DNA of 64,000 nt from Roseomonas sp. OT10 (lineage in GTDB: Bacteria; Pseudomonadota; Alphaproteobacteria; Acetobacterales; Acetobacteraceae): positions 4,794,001 to 4,858,000 of the forward strand of contig NZ_CP087719.1 of assembly GCF_020991085.1 (NCBI RefSeq). The letters run 5' to 3'. Below are positions 19,353-28,209 of the stretch, one piece after another. The notes under the pieces are model-generated. The model searched no databases, had not been told where the DNA came from, and worked only from the letters and a program-made list of their open reading frames with translations. The stretch's first letter is position 1. Each line of letters begins with the position of its first letter. Made by a program: the position numbers and the translations under genes.

Positions 19353-20230
19353 CCCGCCGTGTCCCGCAGGGTTCCGGAAAGCCAGGCGAGGAAGCCACGT
19401 GCCGCCGGGGAGCGGGCCTTTTCCGAGGTGGGCACTGCCGCGATGCCTTCCGGGAAGGGGGTGAAGCCGCAGGGGGCGAGGAGGCGGCCTTGCGCCAGAT
19501 CGTCGCGCACCAGGCGCCGTTCGACCAGGGCCACGCCGATGCCGGCGATCGCGGCCTCGATGCAGAGATGGGTGTGCGGAAAGGCCAGCGTGGCCCCGGC
19601 CTGCACCTCCGTCCCGCTACGCGCCTGCCACAGCTCCCAGGCCGCGCCGAGGTGCTCGTGCGCGATCCTGTCCCGGAACTCCAGGCGGCCCGGTGTCACC
19701 GTCACCGGGTAGGCAGGCGACCAGACCGGCCCGAAGGCGATCCCGCCCAGGGGGATGGCCTGCGCCTGTTCGGTCCGCGGATAGGAGGCGCGGTTCCAGG
19801 CGATCACCAGGTCGGCCCCCTCGTGCCGCAGCTCCCGTGCCGTGGTCATGGAGAGCCGCAGCCGTGTCCCGGGCTGCTGCTTCTGGAAGTCGCCCAGCCG
19901 CGGCACGAGCCAGCGCATCGCGAAGCTGGCCGAGCAGGCCACATGGATCGCGGGCGACCGCGCCTCGTCCAGCAGCCGTCCCCAGCCCTGTTCCAGGCCG
20001 CCGAACGCCGTGGCGGCCACGTCGCGCAGCGCCTGGCCGGCGGCGTTGGGGCGCAGGCCCGTGCCGGCCTTCTCGAACAGGTCGATGCCGGCTGCCTCCT
20101 GCAGCGTCCGGAGCTGGCGGCTGACCGCCCCGTGCGTGCGGCCAAGCTCTTCCGCCGCGCGCGTCACCGAGCCCAGCCGTGCCACCGCTTCGAAGGCCCG
20201 CAGCGCGGACAGTGGGGGGAGGCGGCGCAA
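19349..20230 (-). CDS. LysR-family transcriptional regulator (GcvA-like)
   Basis: A 293-residue regulator: an N-terminal winged helix-turn-helix (PLSALRAFEAVARLGSVTRA AEELGRTHGAVSRQ region, residues 5-42) and a periplasmic-binding-like effector domain from about residue 90. The style resembles the GcvA/TrpI branch (PPLSALRAFEA opening). It is divergent from the PPOX flavoprotein gene (109 bp apart), which it may control. The stop codon lies inside the terminal motif of repeat copy A. Effector unknown. Confidence 0.9.
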   Translation of the reverse strand: MRRLPPLSALRAFEAVARLGSVTRAAEELGRTHGAVSRQLRTLQEAAGIDLFEKAGTGLRPNAAGQALRDVAATAFGGLEQGWGRLLDEARSPAIHVACSASFAMRWLVPRLGDFQKQQPGTRLRLSMTTARELRHEGADLVIAWNRASYPRTEQAQAIPLGGIAFGPVWSPAYPVTVTPGRLEFRDRIAHEHLGAAWELWQARSGTEVQAGATLAFPHTHLCIEAAIAGIGVALVERRLVRDDLAQGRLLAPCGFTPFPEGIAAVPTSEKARSPAARGFLAWLSGTLRDTAG

Positions 20231-20339
20231 TCAGCCCTCCCTTCGTGAGAAAAACTCACCGATGCGTCAGATCAACTCGATAGTCCCCGCCGCCGGCATG
20301 GTCTAGCCCGGTGCCGCGCAGGGAGCGGAGGATGCAGCG

Positions 20340-20960
20340 GTGGCGGTGATCGGAAGCCTGGAGGAGCTGGAGGCGGTCTATGGCCGGCTGGAGGAGGTGG
20401 CGCCGGCCTCGACGGCCAAGGTGGCGGACCATGTGACGCCCGAATACGCGCGCTTCGTCGCGGCCGCGCCCTTCCTGGCCCTGGCCACGGTCGGACCGGA
20501 GGGGCTGGACTGCTCGCCCCGTGGCGACCGGCCGGGCTTCGTGCGGGTGGCGGACCCGCGCACCCTGCTCCTCCCCGACCGGCGGGGGAACAACCGCGTG
20601 GACAGCCTGCGCAACATCGTGCGCGACCCGCGCGTGGGGCTGCTGTTCCTCATCCCGGGCAGCGGCAATGCGCTGCGGGTGAACGGGCGTGCGGTGCTGG
20701 AGACGGAGCCGGCGCTGCTGCAAGCCTTCGCGGTGGAGGAGAAGGCGCCGCGCAGCGTGATGGTGGTCGCGGTGCAGGAGGTCTACTTCCAGTGCGCCCG
20801 CGCCATCCTCCGCTCGGGCCTGTGGAAGGCGGAGAGCCAGGTGGACCCGCGAAGCCTGCCCACGCCCGGCCAGATCCTCCGCAGCATGAGCCAGGGGCTT
20901 GTCGGGGGCGAGGAGTACGACCGCGGCTGGGCCGAGCGGGCCCGCCAGACCATGTGGTGA
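20340..20960 (+). CDS. FMN-dependent PPOX-type flavoprotein
   Basis: A 206-residue protein of the pyridoxamine-phosphate-oxidase-like split-barrel family (MSMEG_1061-type). Typical segments are FLALATVGPEGLDCSPRGDRPGF (about 42-64), LLLPDRRGNNRVDSLRNIV and GLLFLIPG, which form the FMN site, with RAILRSGLW near the C-terminus. Substrate unknown. Starts at GTG 20340 and is divergent from the LysR gene. The 259 bp after it hold no recognisable gene. Confidence 0.85.
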   Translation: MAVIGSLEELEAVYGRLEEVAPASTAKVADHVTPEYARFVAAAPFLALATVGPEGLDCSPRGDRPGFVRVADPRTLLLPDRRGNNRVDSLRNIVRDPRVGLLFLIPGSGNALRVNGRAVLETEPALLQAFAVEEKAPRSVMVVAVQEVYFQCARAILRSGLWKAESQVDPRSLPTPGQILRSMSQGLVGGEEYDRGWAERARQTMW

Positions 20961-21219
20961 GCCCCATGCGCGTGTGGAGGACGCCCCCGATTGTCGCGAT
21001 GATCGAGGGCTCGTGGGCGCGACACGATGCTCGGAGGACGGCCGCCGCCGGGGCGCACCCAGGCCCGTCCGGCGCCGGCCGCCAGGTCCGGACGGTGTGC
21101 CTGATGGCGGCGCCGATCGAGGCCAGGGCAGGGCGGCGGCCGGTGTAGCCGGCATCCGGCGCAAGGCTGCCAGGGCGATTGCGGCAGCGAGCCGCGACAA
21201 GGCGAGGGGGGGACGGGCC

Positions 21220-22749
21220 ATGCAGGCGACGGGCGACGCGCTGCCGCGCGAGGCGGCGGTGGCGGTGATCGGGGCGGGGACGATGGGCGCGGGGATCGCG
21301 CTGGTCGCGGCCGCGGCCGGGCACCGCGTGTGGCTGCACGATGCGGCGCCGGGGGCGGTGGAGCAGGGCCTTGCCCGGCTGCGCGCCGATCTCGACCGGC
21401 TGGTGGCGCGCGGCAAGCTCCCGGCGGCGGAAGCGGCGGCGCGGCTGGACCGCCTGCGCCCCGCCCCGGCGCTGGAGGACCTGTCCCGGGCCGGGCTGGT
21501 GATCGAGGCGATCGTGGAGGACCTCGACATCAAGGCGAAGGTCCTGATGACCGTCGAGGCGCTGGTGGCGGAGGACGCCATCCTGGCCACCAACACCTCC
21601 TCCCTCTCCGTCACCGCCCTTGCCGCCCGGTTGCGCCGGCCGGACCGGGTGGCGGGGATGCACTTCTTCAACCCCGCGCCCGTCCTGCCGCTGGTCGAGG
21701 TGGTCAGCGGCCACCTCACCGCACCGGCGGTGGCGGAGACCCTCGCGGCCACGGCGGCGGCCTGGGGCAAGGTGCCGGTGCGCTGCCGCTCCACGCCGGG
21801 CTTCATCGTCAACCGCGTGGCGCGGCCCTTCTATGGCGAGACGCTGCGCCTGCTGGCCGAGCGGGCGGCGCCGCCCGAGGTGCTGGATGCGGTGCTGACC
21901 GGCTCCGGCGGCTTCCGCATGGGGCCCTGCGCGCTGATGGACCTGATCGGGCACGACGTGAACCTCGCCGTCACCCGCTCCGTCCATGCCGCCACCTTCG
22001 GCGATCCGCGCTACGCCCCCTCCCTGGTGCAACAGGCGCTGGTGGAGGCGGGGCTGCTCGGCCGCAAGACCGGGCGCGGCTTCTACGACTACCGCGACGG
22101 CGCCGGGCCGCCCGTACCGCCCGAGGCACCGCCCGGCCCGCGTCCGACGCGCATCGTGGTGGAAGGCGCACTCGGCCCCGCCGACCCGCTCGCCGCCCTG
22201 GCAGGGGAGGTTGGGATCGCCGTGGAGCAAAGACGGGGTGAGGGGCTGATCCGGCTGGACGGCGCGGTGCTGGCGCTGACCGACGGGCGGTTGGCGACGG
22301 AACGCGCCGCGGGCCGGCCGCTGGTGCTCTTCGACCTGGCGCTGGACTATGCCGCCGCCACGCGCATCGCCCTGGCCCCCGCCGATGGCACGCCGCCGGA
22401 GGCCCTGGCCGCGGCGGCAGGCTTCTTCCAGGCGCTGGGCAAGACGGTGTCCGTGCTGGACGACGCGGCTGGGATGGCCGTGGCGCGCACGGTGGCGATG
22501 CTGGCCAACGAGGCGGCCGAGCTGGTCGGCCAGGGCGTGGCCGGCGCGGCGGAGGTGGACCTGTCGATGCGCCAGGGCGTCAACTACCCGCGCGGCCCGC
22601 TGGAATGGGCCGATGCGCTCGGCGCCGCCTGGGTGGCCGGGGTGATCGGCCAGCTCGCCCGCGCCTATGGCGAGGACCGCTACCGCCCCGCCCCCCTGCT
22701 GCGCCGGCACGCCGTCACCGGCCGGCCCTTCCACGGAGCCCATGCCTGA
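21220..22749 (+). CDS. paaH: 3-hydroxyacyl-CoA dehydrogenase, PaaH type
   Basis: A 509-residue NAD-dependent dehydrogenase. The Rossmann motif GAGTMGAGIA is at about 18-27, the catalytic region at NTSSLSVTALA and MHFFNPAPVLPLVEVV (His about 149), GFIVNRVARPFYGE, and GRKTGRGFYDY; a second 3HCDH C-terminal domain occupies about 410-509 (LANEAAELVGQG, GVNYPRGPLEWAD). The length and double domain match PaaH/PaaC, which oxidises 3-hydroxyadipyl-CoA in phenylacetate breakdown. ATG 21220 follows a GAGGGGGGGA site. The remnant of an enoyl-CoA hydratase gene (paaG-like) follows directly. Confidence 0.88.
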   Translation: MQATGDALPREAAVAVIGAGTMGAGIALVAAAAGHRVWLHDAAPGAVEQGLARLRADLDRLVARGKLPAAEAAARLDRLRPAPALEDLSRAGLVIEAIVEDLDIKAKVLMTVEALVAEDAILATNTSSLSVTALAARLRRPDRVAGMHFFNPAPVLPLVEVVSGHLTAPAVAETLAATAAAWGKVPVRCRSTPGFIVNRVARPFYGETLRLLAERAAPPEVLDAVLTGSGGFRMGPCALMDLIGHDVNLAVTRSVHAATFGDPRYAPSLVQQALVEAGLLGRKTGRGFYDYRDGAGPPVPPEAPPGPRPTRIVVEGALGPADPLAALAGEVGIAVEQRRGEGLIRLDGAVLALTDGRLATERAAGRPLVLFDLALDYAAATRIALAPADGTPPEALAAAAGFFQALGKTVSVLDDAAGMAVARTVAMLANEAAELVGQGVAGAAEVDLSMRQGVNYPRGPLEWADALGAAWVAGVIGQLARAYGEDRYRPAPLLRRHAVTGRPFHGAHA

Positions 22750-22754
22750 GCGCG

Positions 22755-22885
22755 ATGGCCGTCGTCAGCCGCCACCGCGAGGGCGACGCGCGCGTTGCGG
22801 GCCATCGGCCGCCCGAGCAGCGCCACGCGCCGAACCTCGCGGTGGAGCCGTGCGCGTCATCATCCTGACCGGCGCGATGCGTTGA
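22755..22885 (+). pseudogene. Degraded 5' end of an enoyl-CoA hydratase gene
   Basis: Starting at the ATG at 22755, six bases after paaH, one frame reads MAVVSRHREGD-ARVAGHRPPEQRHAPNLAVE, recognisable as the N-terminus of an enoyl-CoA hydratase (usual pattern: hREGdVavltidRPerrNALNlav). After a frame change it continues VRVIILTGAM and stops. The rest of a normal gene of about 260 codons is missing; repeat copy B begins here. Substitutions and a frameshift show it is dead. The natural reading is that a paaG-like gene once followed paaH and was truncated at the element boundary. Confidence 0.72.
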
Positions 22886-23273
22886 TCCGTGCCGGCGTGG
22901 CGCCCGTGGCCCGGGGGCAAGGCTCTGCCTCGCCCCCGTACCCCCACTCCGCCAGGACCCTGCGGGCCCTGGACCCGATCAGCGCTGCCGCGGGACAGCC
23001 GGATACGGGGTCGAGGCGCCGAGGAGCATGGCTCCTCGGCGGGACCGGCCGCCGCACTCGCGGACGCCTTCAAAACTATTCTGGAGTCCCGCTTGTCCGC
23101 GCTCCGTCTGGGATCAGCCCGCAGGCTGACGACAGCCCCACAGCACCAGACTCCCAGCGGGGACCGGGGCCCGCTTGTGGCCCCGGCAGGGGAGGGTCTG
23201 GGAGGGGACGGCGTCCCCTCCCGGTCCCACGCCGGAACACGCAGAACAGCGGGTCATCCCGCCGTCGGCCTCA
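22865..23273 (-). repeat. Dispersed hairpin-rich intergenic element, copy B (short form)
   Basis: Reverse-oriented copy of the five-hairpin element, about 409 bp. The GCCGAGGAGC/GCTCCTCGGC hairpin is at 23018-23040 with loop ATG. The left end overlaps the truncated enoyl-CoA hydratase remnant and carries GCGATGCGTTGATCCGT; the right end, read on the minus strand, is TGAGGCCGACGGCGGGATG and its TGA is the stop codon of the binding-protein gene. It again lies between two convergent genes (paaH and the binding protein). Confidence 0.9.
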
Positions 23274-24848
23274 CCCCTTGCGGACGTTCCAGAACTTGAT
23301 GAAGCCCGGCAGCACGCCCGAGATCTCCTTGCGCAGCACGGTCGGCAAGAAGACCTGCGCCACCGGGATCCAGGTGACGTCGCGCAGGGTCTGCAACTGC
23401 AGCTCGCGCGCGATGGCGCGGCGCTTCTCCTGGTCGGGTGCCTGGAACCAGTCGCGGTACAGGGCCTCGATCGCGGGGCTGTCCGGCCAGCCGATCCAGG
23501 CATCCTTGCCGTTCGCCCGGATGGCGGGAACCACCGTCGGGTCGGTGAAGTAGTCGCCGTCCGCGCTGACGGCGAAGATGCTCCACCCGCCCTTGTCGAT
23601 CGGCTGCTGGCTGGTGCGGCGCTGCACGACGCTACCCCAGTCCATCGACTGGTAGTCGAGGTTGAAGCCCATCTTGCGCAGCAGGTCGCCCGCCACCTCG
23701 CTGGCGGCGTTGTTCACCGCGCTGTCCGTGCCGACCAGCATGACCACGCGCTCGCCCTTGTAGCCCGCCTCGGTGAGCTGTCGCTTGACGGCGGCGAAGT
23801 CCGTGCGCCCGGTCAGGGCCTCCAGCCCCGCCTCGGTCGCCATCGGCCCGCCCGGCAGGAAGATTCCGACCTTGCCGCCGCGCAGCGAGGGGTCGGAGCC
23901 GCCGATCGCCGCGGCGAAGTCCGCCTGGTTGATCACCGAAAGGACGAGGCGGCGGATCGCCAGGTTGTCGAAGGGCGGGTGCAGGTGGTTGAACTGGAGG
24001 AAGGCGACGGTCCCGGCGCGGTTCGTCACCTCCGCCTTCAGGGACCGGTCGCGGGCCACCAGCGGCAGCAGGTCGGGGATCGGCCGCTCCCACCAGTCCA
24101 CCTCGCCCTGCTGGATGGAGGCGAGGGCGGTGGCGGCGTCGGGGATCACCTGCCACACGACCCGGTCGACGTTCACCTGCTTCGGCCCGCTGGAGAAGCC
24201 GGGCCTGCCGTCCGGGCGCGGCACGTAGCTCTCGGAGCGGGCATAGACCACGCGCGCCCCGGGCAGCCGCTCCTGCGGCAGGAAGCGGAAGGGGCCGCTG
24301 CCCACCATCTCCGTCACCGCCGCATTGGGATCGGCCGGCAGCACCCGCGCGGGCAGGATGAAGGGGGTATAGGGCGTGGTCTTGGCCAGCGCCTGCGGCA
24401 GCAGCGGGAAGGGGTGCTTCAGCCGGAAGCGCAGCGTCCGGTCGTCCACCGCCGACAGCTCGTCCGTCGCGGCCATCAGCGTCTTGCCGAAGGGGTCGCG
24501 CCGCGCCCAGCGCCGCAGGCTGGCCACGCAGTCGGCGGCGCGGACCGGCTCCCCGTCATGGAAGCGCAGCCCGTCGCGCAGGCGCAGGGTCCAGGCCTTG
24601 CCGTCCTCCGTGACCTCCTGCGCGCCCACCATCTCCGGCACCGGCTCGCCCGCGGCGTCCAGCCCGTAGAGCGTGTCGAAGATCATGAAGCCGTGGTTGC
24701 GGGTGACCGTCGCGGTGGTGATGCCCGGGTCCAGCACGGCCAGGTCCGCCTGCGGGATCACCCGCAGCACCCGGTTGTCCTGTGCCCGCGCCAGGCGCGG
24801 CGCCGCCAGCAGGGCCGCACCGCCGACCAGAAAGCCACGCCTGTCCAT
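23271..24848 (-). CDS. ABC transporter substrate-binding protein, family 5 (peptide/nickel type)
   Basis: A 525-residue exported solute-binding protein of the DppA/OppA family. It starts MDRRGFLVGGAALL, a twin-arginine-style signal (RRGFLVGG) ending near LARAQ. The mature part has ADLAVLDPGITTATVTRNHGF and LRDGLRFHDGEPVRAADCV, the standard family landmarks. No permease or ATPase genes are adjacent, so it is an orphan here. Ligand cannot be assigned. It is divergent from the frameshifted LysR gene (150 bp gap), a common regulator/target pair. Confidence 0.9.
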   Translation of the reverse strand: MDRRGFLVGGAALLAAPRLARAQDNRVLRVIPQADLAVLDPGITTATVTRNHGFMIFDTLYGLDAAGEPVPEMVGAQEVTEDGKAWTLRLRDGLRFHDGEPVRAADCVASLRRWARRDPFGKTLMAATDELSAVDDRTLRFRLKHPFPLLPQALAKTTPYTPFILPARVLPADPNAAVTEMVGSGPFRFLPQERLPGARVVYARSESYVPRPDGRPGFSSGPKQVNVDRVVWQVIPDAATALASIQQGEVDWWERPIPDLLPLVARDRSLKAEVTNRAGTVAFLQFNHLHPPFDNLAIRRLVLSVINQADFAAAIGGSDPSLRGGKVGIFLPGGPMATEAGLEALTGRTDFAAVKRQLTEAGYKGERVVMLVGTDSAVNNAASEVAGDLLRKMGFNLDYQSMDWGSVVQRRTSQQPIDKGGWSIFAVSADGDYFTDPTVVPAIRANGKDAWIGWPDSPAIEALYRDWFQAPDQEKRRAIARELQLQTLRDVTWIPVAQVFLPTVLRKEISGVLPGFIKFWNVRKG

Positions 24849-24998
24849 GCCGCATCCTCCCCTGCCGCCGGGTTGTCCCGGTTGGCCAGTCCGGGGGTGT
24901 CTAGCCGCAGCGCGCGCCGCCCGCCAAGCCCGGGTTTCCTGGCGCGGCACGGGCGCCGATCATGCCGCCCCTGCATCGGAAGGGGGCGGGCAGTGCCG

Positions 24999-25926
24999 AT
25001 GGCGGGCCATGACGTGGACTGGGTGACGCTGCGCCTGTTCCTGGCGGCGCTGGAGCTGGGCAGCATCGCCCGGGCGGCCCGGCACTGCGGCATCGCGCAT
25101 TCGGCGGCGGCGAAGCGGCTGCGCGTGCTGGAGGCGGACCACCGCCTCGCCCTGCTCGAACGCGGCGCGCGGGGCGTCCGCCCGACCCCGGCCGGCGAGG
25201 CGCTGGCGCAGCATGCCCGGGCGCTGTTCGACCTCTCCGCCCGCATGTCCGCCGACCTGCGCGCCTTCGCCGCCGGCGGCCGGGGCAGCGTGCGGCTGCA
25301 CGCCGCGCCTTCGGTGATCGCGGGGCACGGGGTGGGGGAGCTGCTGGCCGGCTTCCGCTCGGCCAGCCCGGGCATCCGGGTGGAGCTGCGCGAGGGCAAC
25401 AGCCTCGCCATCCTGCACGACCTGTCGGAGGGGCGGGCGGATCTCGGCCTCATCACCGGCGCCAGCGAGGTGCCGGCAGGGCTGGAGGGCCATTCCTGGC
25501 GCCACGACCGGCTGGTCGTGGCGATGCCGCCGGACCATCCCCTGGCGGATTCCCCGGGGCTGCGCTTCGAGGCGGTGCTGGACCACCCGCTGGTCGACGT
25601 GCAGCGGGGCGCTGTCGCTGCTGCTGGCCGAGGCCGCGCAGCGGCTCGGCCGGCGGCCGGACCACCGCTTCCAGGTGGACGGGTCGGAGGCGGCGCGGAG
25701 CCTGGTCGCGGCGGGGCTGGGCCTGGCCGTGCTGCCGGAGGGGCTGGTCGGGCCGGGGCTGCGCGCCGTGCCGCTCCGCGAGCCCTGGGCCCTGCGCCGG
25801 CTCCGCCTCGTCTCGCGCCCGGCCGGGACCCTGCCGCCCCCTGCACGGCTGCTGCGCGAGCACCTGCTCGGCAGCGTGCGCCCGGCGCGCACGCCGGCTG
25901 CGCCAGACGGCGCTTCTCCCCCCTGA
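24999..25926 (+). pseudogene. LysR-family regulator with a frameshift
   Basis: Reading from ATG 24999, a normal LysR start (DVDWVTLRLFLAALELGSIA RAARHCGI helix-turn-helix) and effector domain continue to LDHPLVDVQRG. There the frame is lost at the G4 run 25606-25609. Removing one G restores ALSLLLAEAAQRLGRRPDH and the rest of the domain to the stop at 25924-25926 (GLAVLPEGLVGPGLRAVPL). Intact length would be about 308 residues. Either a true inactivating insertion or a homopolymer sequencing error. It faces the binding-protein gene and precedes the HMGL operon by 22 bp, so it may have regulated either. Confidence 0.85.
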
Positions 25927-25948
25927 GCGGCGTTGGCATCATGGCCCC

Positions 25949-26902
25949 ATGGGAGACGCCAGCAGAACGGAACCGGTGACGGTCCGCGAGGTCGGGCCGC
26001 GCGACGGGCTCCAGATGGTCCGGGCGGTGATGCCCACGGCGGCGAAGCTGCGCTGGATCGACGCCATGGCCGCCGCCGGGCTGCGCGAGATGGAGGTGGC
26101 GAGCTTCGTGCCGCCCGCCGCCATGCCGCAGATGGCGGACGCGGCCGAGGTCGTCCGCACGGTCCGGGTACGGCATCCGGCCCTGCGCGCCGTGGCCCTG
26201 GCGCCCAACCTGCGCGGCGCGCGGGACGCGGCGGCGGCGGGGGCGCAGACCCTGGTCATCCCCGTCTCGGCCAGCGAGGCGCACAGCCGGTCCAACGTGC
26301 GCCGCAGCCGCGCGGAGCAGGTGGACGCCTTCCGCGCCATCGCCGCCTGGGCGCGCGGGCTGGGCGAGGCCGCGCCGCGCATCGAGGCGGGCATCGCGAC
26401 CGCCTTCGGCTGCTCGCTGCAGGGCGCCGTGCCGGAGCGGGAGGTGGTCGCGCTGGCCGCCGAGCTGGCCGAGGCCGGGGCTGCCGCGGTCGCCCTCGCC
26501 GACACGCTCGGCTATGCCACCCCCGGCCAGGTGCGGCGGCTGGTGCGCGCCGTGCGCTCCGCGGTCGGCCCCGTCCCGCTCGGCCACCTGCACCTGCACG
26601 ACACGCTCGGCACCGCCCTGGCCAACGTGCTCGCGGCGCTGGAGGCGGGGGTGCGTGGCTTCGACGCCGCGCTGGGCGGGCTCGGAGGCTGCCCCTTCGC
26701 GCCTGGCTCGGTCGGCAACGTCAACACCGAGGACCTCGTCTACCTGCTGGAATCCGAGGGATTCGACACGGGCATCGACCTCGCCGCGCTGCTGGAGGCG
26801 CGCGGGGCGCTGCGCGACGGCCTGCCCGGGGAGGCCCTCGCCGGCCGCGTCGCCGCCGCCGGCATCCCCCGTACCTATCACCCGGCGCGCGCCGCCGCCT
26901 GA
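25949..26902 (+). CDS. HMG-CoA lyase family protein (possible citramalyl-CoA lyase)
   Basis: A 317-residue TIM-barrel lyase of the HMGL-like family. It opens VREVGPRDGLQM (metal-binding Asp and Arg, about 11-22), has the barrel-end HLHDTLGTALAN (His ligands) and the signature GLGGCPFAPGSVGNVNTEDL with the catalytic-loop Cys. The family cleaves HMG-CoA to acetyl-CoA and acetoacetate, but some members cleave citramalyl-CoA to acetyl-CoA and pyruvate. The neighbours (CoA-transferase, aconitase-like hydratase) rather than leucine-catabolism genes make the second role plausible. First gene of a three-gene operon. Confidence 0.85.
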   Translation: MGDASRTEPVTVREVGPRDGLQMVRAVMPTAAKLRWIDAMAAAGLREMEVASFVPPAAMPQMADAAEVVRTVRVRHPALRAVALAPNLRGARDAAAAGAQTLVIPVSASEAHSRSNVRRSRAEQVDAFRAIAAWARGLGEAAPRIEAGIATAFGCSLQGAVPEREVVALAAELAEAGAAAVALADTLGYATPGQVRRLVRAVRSAVGPVPLGHLHLHDTLGTALANVLAALEAGVRGFDAALGGLGGCPFAPGSVGNVNTEDLVYLLESEGFDTGIDLAALLEARGALRDGLPGEALAGRVAAAGIPRTYHPARAAA

Positions 26903-26916
26903 CCGAGACCGCCCCC

Positions 26917-28209
26917 ATGCCCGACCAGACCGCCGCCGACCAGACCGCCGCCGAACCGGCCCCCTCCCGCCCCGGCCCGCTCCGCGGCCTCCGCGTGCTG
27001 GAGTTCACCCACATGATCATGGGGCCGAGCTGCGCCATGGTGCTGGCCGATCTCGGCGCCGACGTGGTGAAGGTGGAGCCGGGGCCGGACGGCGACAACA
27101 CGCGCCGCCTGATGGGCGCGGCCGTGGGCTTCTTCCCCGCCTTCAACCGCAACAAGCGCAGCCTGTCGGTGGACCTGAAGAAGCCCGCCAGCCTCGCCCT
27201 GGTGCGCAAGCTCGCCGCCCAGGCGGATGTGGTGGTGGAGAACTTCCGCCCCGGTGCCATGGACAGGCTCGGCCTCGGCTACGCCGCCCTCGCCGCGCTC
27301 AACCCGCGGCTGGTCTACTGCTCCTGCAAGGGCTTCCTGCCCGGCCCCTACGAGCACCGCGCGGCGCTGGACGAGGTGGTGCAGATGATGGGCGGCCTCG
27401 CCTACATGACCGGCCCGCCCGGCCAGCCGCTGCGCGCCGGCGCCTCGGTCAACGACGTCATGGGCGGGCTGTTCGGCGTCATCGGCATCATGGCCGCGCT
27501 GCGGGAGCGGGAGGCGACCGGGCGCGGCGCGCTGGTGCAGTCCGGCCTGTTCGAGACCAACATGGTGCTCATGGCCCAGCACATGGCGGGCGCGGCCATC
27601 GCGGGGCGCAACCCGCCCTCCTTCGCCGATCCGGCGATGCAGAAGCCCTGGTCCGTCTACGACGTCTTCGACAGCGCCGATCCGGGGGGGCAGGTCTTCG
27701 TCGGCGTGGTGACGGAGACGCAGTGGCGCGGCTTCTGCGAGGCCTTCGGCCTGGGGGATCTCCTGGCCGACCCCGCCCTCGCCACCCAGTCGCAGCGCGT
27801 GGCCGACCGCTCCCGCTACCTGCCGCGCGTCGCCGCCGTCTTCCGCTCCCTGCCCAAGGCGGAGCTGATGGCGCGCTGCGAGGCGCTGGGCCTGTCCTTC
27901 GCCCCCATCGCCAAGCCGTCCGACCTGTTCGAGGACCCGCATCTGCTCGCCTCCGGCGGGCTGCTGCCGATCGCGCTGTCCAGCGCCGAGGGCGCCCCGG
28001 GCGGCGCCCCCGCCCGGCCCGCCGCCGGGCTGCCCGGCCTGCCGGTGGCGCTGGATGGCCAGCGGATGGGGCTGCACCGCCAGCCGCCGCGCAACGGCGA
28101 GCACAGCGTCGAGATCGCGCGCGAGGCGCATCTGTCGGAGGCGGAGATCGACGCCCTGCTCGCCGAGGGCACGCTCTGGGCGCCGCCCGTCCCCCTGGCC
28201 GCGGAATGA
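26917..28209 (+). CDS. CaiB/BaiF family CoA-transferase
   Basis: A 430-residue class III CoA-transferase. Family landmarks: GLRVLEFTHMIMGPSCAMVLADLGADVVKVEPG (about 27-60), NRNKRSLSVDLKKP, VVVENFRPGAMDRLGLGY, and the catalytic aspartate in HRAALDEVVQMMGGLAYMTG (about 151). Members move CoA between carboxylic acids through an Asp-linked CoA ester. It starts 14 bp after the lyase and overlaps the next gene (ATGA), so it probably makes the CoA thioester used by the lyase. The N-terminus contains a duplicated DQTAAD. Confidence 0.9.
   Translation: MPDQTAADQTAAEPAPSRPGPLRGLRVLEFTHMIMGPSCAMVLADLGADVVKVEPGPDGDNTRRLMGAAVGFFPAFNRNKRSLSVDLKKPASLALVRKLAAQADVVVENFRPGAMDRLGLGYAALAALNPRLVYCSCKGFLPGPYEHRAALDEVVQMMGGLAYMTGPPGQPLRAGASVNDVMGGLFGVIGIMAALREREATGRGALVQSGLFETNMVLMAQHMAGAAIAGRNPPSFADPAMQKPWSVYDVFDSADPGGQVFVGVVTETQWRGFCEAFGLGDLLADPALATQSQRVADRSRYLPRVAAVFRSLPKAELMARCEALGLSFAPIAKPSDLFEDPHLLASGGLLPIALSSAEGAPGGAPARPAAGLPGLPVALDGQRMGLHRQPPRNGEHSVEIAREAHLSEAEIDALLAEGTLWAPPVPLAAE

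Noticed and set aside
20961-21219. A possible gene remnant on the minus strand between the PPOX gene and paaH
   Set aside because: Open frames are present but none shows motifs or a ribosome site; probably non-coding.
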